Assembly: GCF_003473485.1 (NCBI RefSeq)
Contig: NC_053042.1
Coordinates: 51,857,762-51,921,761, forward strand
Direction: 5' to 3'
Length of the DNA stretch: 64,000 nucleotides
From: Medicago truncatula
Lineage: Eukaryota > Streptophyta > Magnoliopsida > Fabales > Fabaceae
Shown here piece by piece: positions 57,998 through 64,000 of the stretch (position 1 is its first letter; the number at the start of each line of letters is the position of its first letter). The notes under the pieces were generated by a model, which was given only the letters and a program-made list of their open reading frames with translations, did no database searches and was not told the origin of the DNA. Position numbers and translations under genes: made by a program.

Positions 57998-58243
57998 TCA
58001 TTCTTCCTCGTCACACAAATCAATCGGGTTGCCCGCTACAGTCCCTGCGGTACCTTGTTTTGGTTGAGGACCAAAATAGCATGTCCTCTCGCTCCTCCTC
58101 AACCTCGAGCGATTGTACATCGGCACCTTCGAACCCTTCTTTTTTTCGGAACCATCGCAAACAATTCTGTGCCACGTCATAGACGATTTTTCTTTGTTCT
58201 TCTCATCACCCTGAACGTTACCCTGATTCTGATTCTGAGACAT
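57998..58243 (-). CDS. Small hypothetical protein, 81 residues
   Basis: The minus-strand ATG at 58241-58243 (MSQNQNQGNVQGDEKNKEKS) opens a hydrophilic, basic frame ending in GNPIDLCDEEE. It lies two bases after a good acceptor (TTTTTTTAATGTAG). A strong donor (GTAAGT at 58554) upstream would define a 5' leader exon near 58556-58640. No family recognised; it could be a legume orphan or a transposon accessory protein. Confidence 0.4.
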   Translation of the reverse strand: MSQNQNQGNVQGDEKNKEKSSMTWHRIVCDGSEKKKGSKVPMYNRSRLRRSERTCYFGPQPKQGTAGTVAGNPIDLCDEEE

Positions 58244-58729
58244 ATCTACATTAAAAAAATGGCGATCAAAACCTAACTAAACAAAACAACAATGCCATAA
58301 AATCGTAAAATCAAAAACTAAACCTAAACCTAAACTATCATCAAAACCTACACCTAAACCTAAACAATTCTAAAACGATTCATCAAAACCTAAACCTAAC
58401 AATTCAATAAAAGTTCTCTAACCATTCTAACCTAAATTATCCTAACATATCATAAAATCAACAAATCAATATAATCGAACCTATATAATCGAAATTTAAC
58501 AAAAAATAACAAACAATTCGACCACAAAGCAACAATGCAATTCAAAAAACTTACTTGTTTTTTGTGATTGAAATTGGCTTGGAATGCCTTCAAATGACTC
58601 AAAATCGCACCTTGGATAATAAAAAACGCAACAATGGAGTTTTGGAAACTCCTATGTTGTTATGTTTTTATAACATTTTCCTCTGCAGTTAGAAATCTTC
58701 GGCAGTTAACTGCAGCCAGATTTCTAAAA

Positions 58730-58751
58730 CTTCGGCAGTTAACTGCCGAAG
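58730..58751. repeat. Perfect 22-bp palindrome
   Basis: The half-site CTTCGGCAGTT meets its exact complement. A near copy (CTTCGGCAGTTAACTGCAG) lies 33 bp to the left at 58697. Role unknown. Confidence 0.9.
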
Positions 58752-58849
58752 GACATTTGAGTAATTTACTCGTGTTTTTCAGCCAAACTTGTCAACAACA
58801 ATTCTCTAACTTTCCTATATAGTATAGTAGATGGTCTAGCAATCAAGAT

Positions 58850-60970
58850 ACACACATCAAACAATTATATCATTTTTTTTTAGGGATGAAAAAATTATAT
58901 ACATAACTACAACCAAATACATGCACGGAAATAATTTAAGGAGACCATATATAATTTAAGGATAAAAAGGAGTGAAAAACTTAGTATCTCTTAAAGACAT
59001 GCACTTATTTTTGATTTGATATCCTCGAGTGTCTCTCTTAAATGATTATATGATAGCCTCGACGGGTAGACATACAACGACATGAAGTTACTCGTTATAG
59101 ATATTGTCATGAAGATTAAAGTCATTGTCCATATGTCCCAAAACATATATTTATAAAGAAAGTGGAGAGGGAACCTATCCTTTTATGTAAGGTTATAAGT
59201 TGTGACAAAGTATCAAACTATAACCTTTCATAAAAAGTTGAATGGTTCATCCATCATGAATTCATTTAACTATATGCTTCATTATTCAAGCACACTCATC
59301 ATGTGATATTCAATATTCATTGATCACAAAATAAATATTCTAGCACCCATCAAAATATATATCATATATATTCAACCAAATAATATTTAACAAATCAATG
59401 GAATCAGTATTTTAGTTGATCTAACAAGAGCAGTATTTAAGATCCTTCGGGAAAAAGAGAAGCAAATGTTTGGTAGGACACTTCATTTGAGCCTGCAAAT
59501 CATAGGCCGAGCAGCAATGAAAATAATACAAACTAGAATACTGTGACTGACATTTGGGTGCGCGTTATATTACTTTTTTTTTTTTTTTTTACGAAATTAA
59601 GTTGATGACTTCGAGGTATGTGTATATATATACATACGCATGTACACATATAAACATGGATATAATACATACATAAAGTTTAAAAATTAGAGTCTCTTGA
59701 GCTTAGCTCATGAGTTGATAAAAAAATTTAAGAAATTTAGGTGAAATGAGTAGTAAAGTGTTATACGGTCTTTTGAGTTGCATTTTTTCCTCGATTTTCT
59801 ACTTCATATTTAACTATTTTATAATTTTTATAAAATTATTTAAATTATCAATTGAAAATTTAATTAAATCTCATTGAAATTGGAATGATCCACAATAATA
59901 GCAACAATATCTAACACTATAAAAAGAAAAAAAAAACCTTATTTCGATATATTATATAAAATAAAATATTGTGTTTTGATGTAACATTTTTTTCTTTAAG
60001 TTTTACCCTTCATTTAATTGTTTTTTTTTTAACAATTGTTTATATTTCTTGACGCTACTTGTTAGAGACAAGATATTATAGACTATCTGAACTGATTTTT
60101 ATATATTTTAGGGATTAATTGACAAATTTCACATATTTTAGAGACTACTTATCATATGAAACTATTTATTATACTTATATAGTTTAAGGACTACGTTAGA
60201 AAGATGATGATAGTTTAAGAATGGTTTATTCATTTACATTGTTTAAAAACTAGGAGAGTGTGATAATTAAAGGATTAAATTGATGGTTTATTTTTTTGTT
60301 TGTATATAATTTTATTTTTAAATTAGTCCATAAACTATATAAATATGATGAGTGATGCCTAAAATATATAAAATTTATCGGTTAAGTACTGAAAGTGCAT
60401 AATTTTTTTATCAATTTAGTTCATATCATCGTAATATCAAGAACAAGTCCTTAAAACGTATACAAATTTATCAATTTAGTACATATCATCGTATTATCAA
60501 GAACAATATCGACGAATTTTATATACTTTAAAGACCGATTATTGTATGTATATACTTTATGAACTAACTTAAAAGGACTAGTAATTTAAGAAGTAGTACT
60601 ATAAAGACCGATTTATTCATTTTTAGTTCATTTAGGTGCAAAACTCAAAACTGAGGTATAAACAATATCTTAATGCAACAATCCTAAGAAAAGCATCGTA
60701 TTTCTCAAATAACAAGCTAAGAAGGTCCCCTAAAAAAAAAAAAAAGTTGAAGGAAACGTGTCTTACTTATCCAACCTTGCCACTTTTCAAAGGTTAGACT
60801 ATACATGTCTGTCCATTTATCCATTTATCAAAATTGACATACTTGTTGACAGTAATACACATATACTGTAAACTACTAAATTGTACTTTAACGTGTACAT
60901 GAAAACTAAGTATTGAAAATGGATTTAGAAGAGTATTAGTTACAACTTACAAGCAAAGACAAGATTCACA
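58850..60970. other. Non-genic AT-rich stretch with degenerate repeat
   Basis: Phrases of the type TATATTTTAGGGA, ACTAATTTAGT and CATATCATCGTA.TATCAAGAACAA repeat between 60080 and 60620, apparently decayed inverted-repeat elements. No gene seen. Confidence 0.35.
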
Positions 60971-61055
60971 TAGCATGGTAAACCTTACCACATCTTCAAG
61001 TGGTAATGTTACAGCAAAAAAGTTTCATGAAGCAAGAACATTAAGCACCACATCA

Positions 61056-62078
61056 TCACTTCTCAGAATAAACCTTGGACAGACTAGTGAAAAGGCTTCC
61101 AAGTGTCTTGTTTACAGCCTTATGAATCGTCCCATCAAACTCAGGAGCGAGTTTGTTAATAACAGAATTTGTGACCTCCTTGGCAATAACTGATTGATTG
61201 ATCTTATTTTCCTCTTGGATCACCTTTCTAATAGCAGCAATGTCCAACCCATACTTCTCAGAATTTTCATTTTCCTTCTCCACCTTTTCCTCATTCCTCT
61301 TATTCTCCTCTTGGTTTATCTTTCTGTATGCAGCAATGTCCAACCCATGCTTCTCACAATTTTCATTTTCCTTCTCCACCTTTTCCTCATTCCTCTTATC
61401 CTTCTCTTGGATCATCTTTCTGTGTGCAGCAATGTCCAACCCATGCTTCTCAAAAATTTCATTTTCCTTCTTAATAGGAGGAATTCTCCCTTTCTCTATG
61501 TTAGACCTATGTCTGTTTCGAAAAGAACTGTCAGTCCGACCTTTTAGTAAAGTGGAATAATCTCGATCCGACCTAATACGTTTCCACATTTCAGGACCAA
61601 TTTTGAGCCCAAGTTTTCTATATTTGTCAATTGCATATTCTAAGCCATCACTTTGTTCATTCGTATAAAGTGATCCAGCCTTTGAGCCTCCTGCGGTGTC
61701 TGCATCTGCGCTCTTGCTTACCTGCAATGAATCGGTGTCTGAGTCTGTGTCCTTGATCTCTTGTGATGAATCAACATCATCGTTACGGCCTCTTTTGTTT
61801 GGCTCATAGTCCGAGTCGTCCTCACCCGCCTCTAGAGACCTCTTCTTATTAAATGCATTAGGCATATCAACATTGACATCAATGAGCTCAGAGGGGACAT
61901 CAATGATCTCAGGGGAATGATCATCGGCTGCATTTTTGATCTCAGGGTTCACATTTGGGACCTCAAGGGGCTGATCAATGGCTGCATTTGGGATAATCTC
62001 AGCGTTAACATCTGGGGCCTCAAGGAGCTGATCCCCATTTTGTTCTAGTCGATATTTCAAAGCCCATTTTTTGTGCAT
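61056..62078 (-). CDS. Probable Myb/SANT-like nuclear protein with three 32-residue repeats
   Basis: A single open frame of 340 residues; the ATG lies directly after an acceptor (TATAATTTCAG), so a leader exon upstream is likely. Residues 1-140 are acidic, with PDVNAEI/PNVNPEI repeats and a basic NKRGRN patch that could be a nuclear signal. Residues about 140-200 (LYTNEQSDGLEYAIDKYRKL, then MWKRIRSDRDYSTLLKGRTD and FRNRHRSNIEKG) follow the pattern of a divergent Myb/SANT domain of the telomere-repeat-factor kind. Then come three near-identical 32-residue copies (NEIFEKHGLDIAAHRKMIQE and variants), charged and probably helical, and a C-terminus with LAPEFDGTIHKAVNKTL. Family not named with certainty; DNA binding is an inference. 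Confidence 0.6.
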   Translation of the reverse strand: MHKKWALKYRLEQNGDQLLEAPDVNAEIIPNAAIDQPLEVPNVNPEIKNAADDHSPEIIDVPSELIDVNVDMPNAFNKKRSLEAGEDDSDYEPNKRGRNDDVDSSQEIKDTDSDTDSLQVSKSADADTAGGSKAGSLYTNEQSDGLEYAIDKYRKLGLKIGPEMWKRIRSDRDYSTLLKGRTDSSFRNRHRSNIEKGRIPPIKKENEIFEKHGLDIAAHRKMIQEKDKRNEEKVEKENENCEKHGLDIAAYRKINQEENKRNEEKVEKENENSEKYGLDIAAIRKVIQEENKINQSVIAKEVTNSVINKLAPEFDGTIHKAVNKTLGSLFTSLSKVYSEK

Positions 62079-63336
62079 CTGAAATTATACAAATAAAATT
62101 AAATAAAACACCCCATAGATGTTCAATTGCGAAGAAACAAACTTGGAAAAGATGAACATAATACAATAGCTGGTTATTAAGAATCACAAATTACTCCATA
62201 CTACAACAAATTCTAGTATCTTAACAAATGTAAAGTTGTGGATTTTTTTTCTTTTAATTTTCAACACCATATACAATAGTAATGATCCATTAGAATAAGG
62301 AGGGGATTAGCTATTTTAGTTTATGAAAAGTTAGACATTTCTATCATATAAAATTTCCACAATTAACAACACAATGTAAATCTCAGCTAGAGCAAAGTTA
62401 TCATAAGCAAAAGGCGGATTAAGGTATCTGGCGAAAAATCTGGCTTATAAACATGGAGCTTCTGCATATGGTGGAACAAGCCGGGTATAATAGTCATGGT
62501 AGACTATGCCCGCTAGCACAAAGTCCGCCATGCCACAGGCCATTTTTAGCAGAAATTTGATAACAAGGAGATAATGTGATCGTTAATCATTACATTCAGA
62601 ACCTGCTCTGCCTATAAACAAGGATGGAAATCATTTTCCATTCAGAACCTTATGCAGCACATAAATTAAAAATTTACCTTGAATTGAAGAGGACAAGATT
62701 ACACTTGAGTGAGTTAAGCCAACTGAAAAATCAATAAAGAATAAAAAATCAATCGCAAAAGAAATGATGAAAAATCAAATGACAATTATCGTGTTTAACA
62801 AAATTCATCGATTTATAGATTCATTCACCAACGTGTATATTGTCAATTGAAAAAGATAACGCGATAATCAATGTTCTATATGAAAAGATTAGATAACGCG
62901 ATAATACTACAAAAGCACAAGACTCGCAATTGTCAGATTCATAGATTCACAAGAAACTGTTAAAAAAAATAAAAAAAACAAGTGTAAGATTCACGCATGT
63001 GTATATTTCCAAAGCAGAAAAAAAACAAAAACCTAATTGATCAATTCAAGAACCATATGATTTGTGTTAACAAGTGTATGTTATTTCCAAAGATTCAAAG
63101 ATTGATTGGGGAAAAAAAACTCACCAATAAAGAAGATAAGAGAGGATGAGAGAAGCTACAATCTAGAGAGAGAGAGAGAGAGAGAGAGAGCTCCAACTTC
63201 AGGAGCAGAAGCTTAGAGAGAGAGGGAATTTTAGAATGGGAGTGACGGTTGGATGATAGAAAGAGAGTTTTGATGTTGTGTTGCTCTGGGCGGGAAAACG
63301 GTATTTTGGTTTGAACCGGAGAGACCCGCTTATAAT
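62079..63336. other. Upstream region of the Myb/SANT-like gene
   Basis: Contains a dispersed repeat at 62395-62575 similar to 2108-2300, a candidate leader near 63120-63230 and a (GA)n tract. Exact transcription start not determined. Confidence 0.4.
63165..63191. repeat. (GA)n microsatellite in presumed 5' leader
   Basis: About 27 bp of AG repeat, followed by further GAGAG near 63215. Reads as CT-repeats in the minus-strand leader, common in plant 5' leaders. Confidence 0.85.
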
Positions 63337-63875
63337 CACTACAACATGCACTTTGTTGTGAATTATTTTAAATTATTTTAACAAATTTGTTTTAAAATTA
63401 TGTGGACTGCCACGTGGCAGAAGTTGCACAGTCAGCAACTGCCACGTGGCCCAAAACGTTGCCACATCACCAGCGAAGTGGGGCCAGGGACATTTTTAAA
63501 ACAAATTTTTTTAATAAATTTTGAATTTATTTTCATATTTTTTTAATTAAAAAAAATAATTTTTAAAACTTTAAAAATGATTTTAATACATAATTTTTTT
63601 TTAAAATAATTTTAATACATAATTTTAATACATATTTTAATTTTAATACATAATTTTAATAATTTTTAAAAATGTCCTAAAAATTAAAATATTTAAAAAT
63701 ATTTTTAATACATTTTTAAAAATAATTTTTAGGTTTTTGTTTTTAGGTTTTTGTTTTTTAATACATAATTTTAATAATTTTTAAAAATGTCCTAAAAATT
63801 AAAATATTTAAAAATAATTTTAATACATATTTTTAAAATTATTTTTAAAAATGTCCTAAAAATGTCCTAAAAATA
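63337..63875. repeat. Repeat-rich stretch, possible CACTA-like left end
   Basis: CACTACAACATGCACTTTGT at 63337 resembles a CACTA terminus. Inside are a GCCACGTGGC motif twice (63409, 63441) and tandem AT-rich units (TTTTTAAAAATGTCCTAAAA, TTTTAATACATAATTTTAAT). No right end is visible, so the class is uncertain. Confidence 0.35.
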
Positions 63876-64000
63876 GAGGGTCGCCAAGGTTATCATTCAA
63901 ATCGGGATACACAAAGTCTATAAGTGACATCAGCGGATTTGTTGTGTTCGATATGAGTAAATCTTCAGGAATTTCTACCTTCATTTCCCCATTCTCATCT
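63856..64000 (-). pseudogene. Fragment of Helitron PIF1-like helicase (continues past right edge)
   Basis: The minus-strand frame open at the window edge reads DENGEMKVEIPEDLLI, then NPLMSLIDFVYPDLNDN and stops at 63856-63858 within AT-rich repeats. The block (I)P(E/D)DLLI..(D/N)P..LI.FVYPDL.(D/Q)NL matches the region of plant Helitron helicases just before the late ATPase motifs. The expected continuation is missing, so it is truncated on this side. Confidence 0.6.

Noticed and set aside
61194..61560. Two plus-strand frames of about 120 codons rich in Ser, Phe and Leu
   Set aside because: They are antisense to the three 96-bp repeats of the 340-codon minus-strand gene.
1..64000. tRNA, rRNA or snRNA genes
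   Set aside because: None was recognised by eye on either strand; a covariance-model search would be needed to exclude them.

Overview
The window looks like plant nuclear DNA, most likely from a legume of the Medicago/pea type. It is AT-rich, its genes carry many introns, and two housekeeping genes are recognisable from protein motifs: a ZFPL1-like zinc-finger protein and the plastid Clp subunit CLPR1. Several repeat types (9-bp-TSD elements with GGCTTAATT ends, Harbinger ends of the GGGGGTGTATTGG type) also fit legume DNA as I know it. The species call is an inference; no search was run.

Layout. 1-3819 (minus): 5' part of a ZFPL1-like gene, running off the left edge. 3820-8210: mostly non-genic, with a LINE RNase H relic and two inverted-repeat elements. 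8211-12348 (minus): complete nine-exon CLPR1 gene with transposon insertions in its introns. 12349-17504: MITEs, a truncated SIN3-like PAH fragment, a hAT-like element with a Harbinger MITE nested in it, and long TA tracts. 17505-18605 (plus): intact single-exon F-box gene. 18606-24470: relics, namely a MuDR-like fragment, a Helitron-like terminus and a B3-like pseudogene split by a hAT-like element. 24475-28842: two elements built of 60-bp repeats in palindromic arrays. 29901-33187: a 9-bp-TSD element, a broken SCL3-like GRAS pseudogene and two exons of an unidentified gene. 33437-42241: a full-length Ty1-copia element with identical 219-bp LTRs and an open gag-pol; a complete two-gene PIF/Harbinger transposon (33717-38000) sits in its leader. 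42242-45424: minus-strand exons of uncertain meaning. 45781-57130: an 11.35-kb Mutator-like element with long inverted arms, itself full of insertions. 57146-58751: foldbacks and a small ORF. 61056-62078 (minus): a 340-codon gene for a probable Myb/SANT-like protein with three 32-residue repeats. The right edge holds a repeat-rich stretch and a Helitron PIF1-helicase fragment.

The two conserved genes and the F-box gene do not form a pathway; the window is best read as a few host genes separated by nested mobile DNA. Target-site duplications allow many insertions to be delimited to the base and ordered in time. The best candidate for something active is the Harbinger transposon inside the young copia element, with an apparent non-autonomous relative about 18 kb away.
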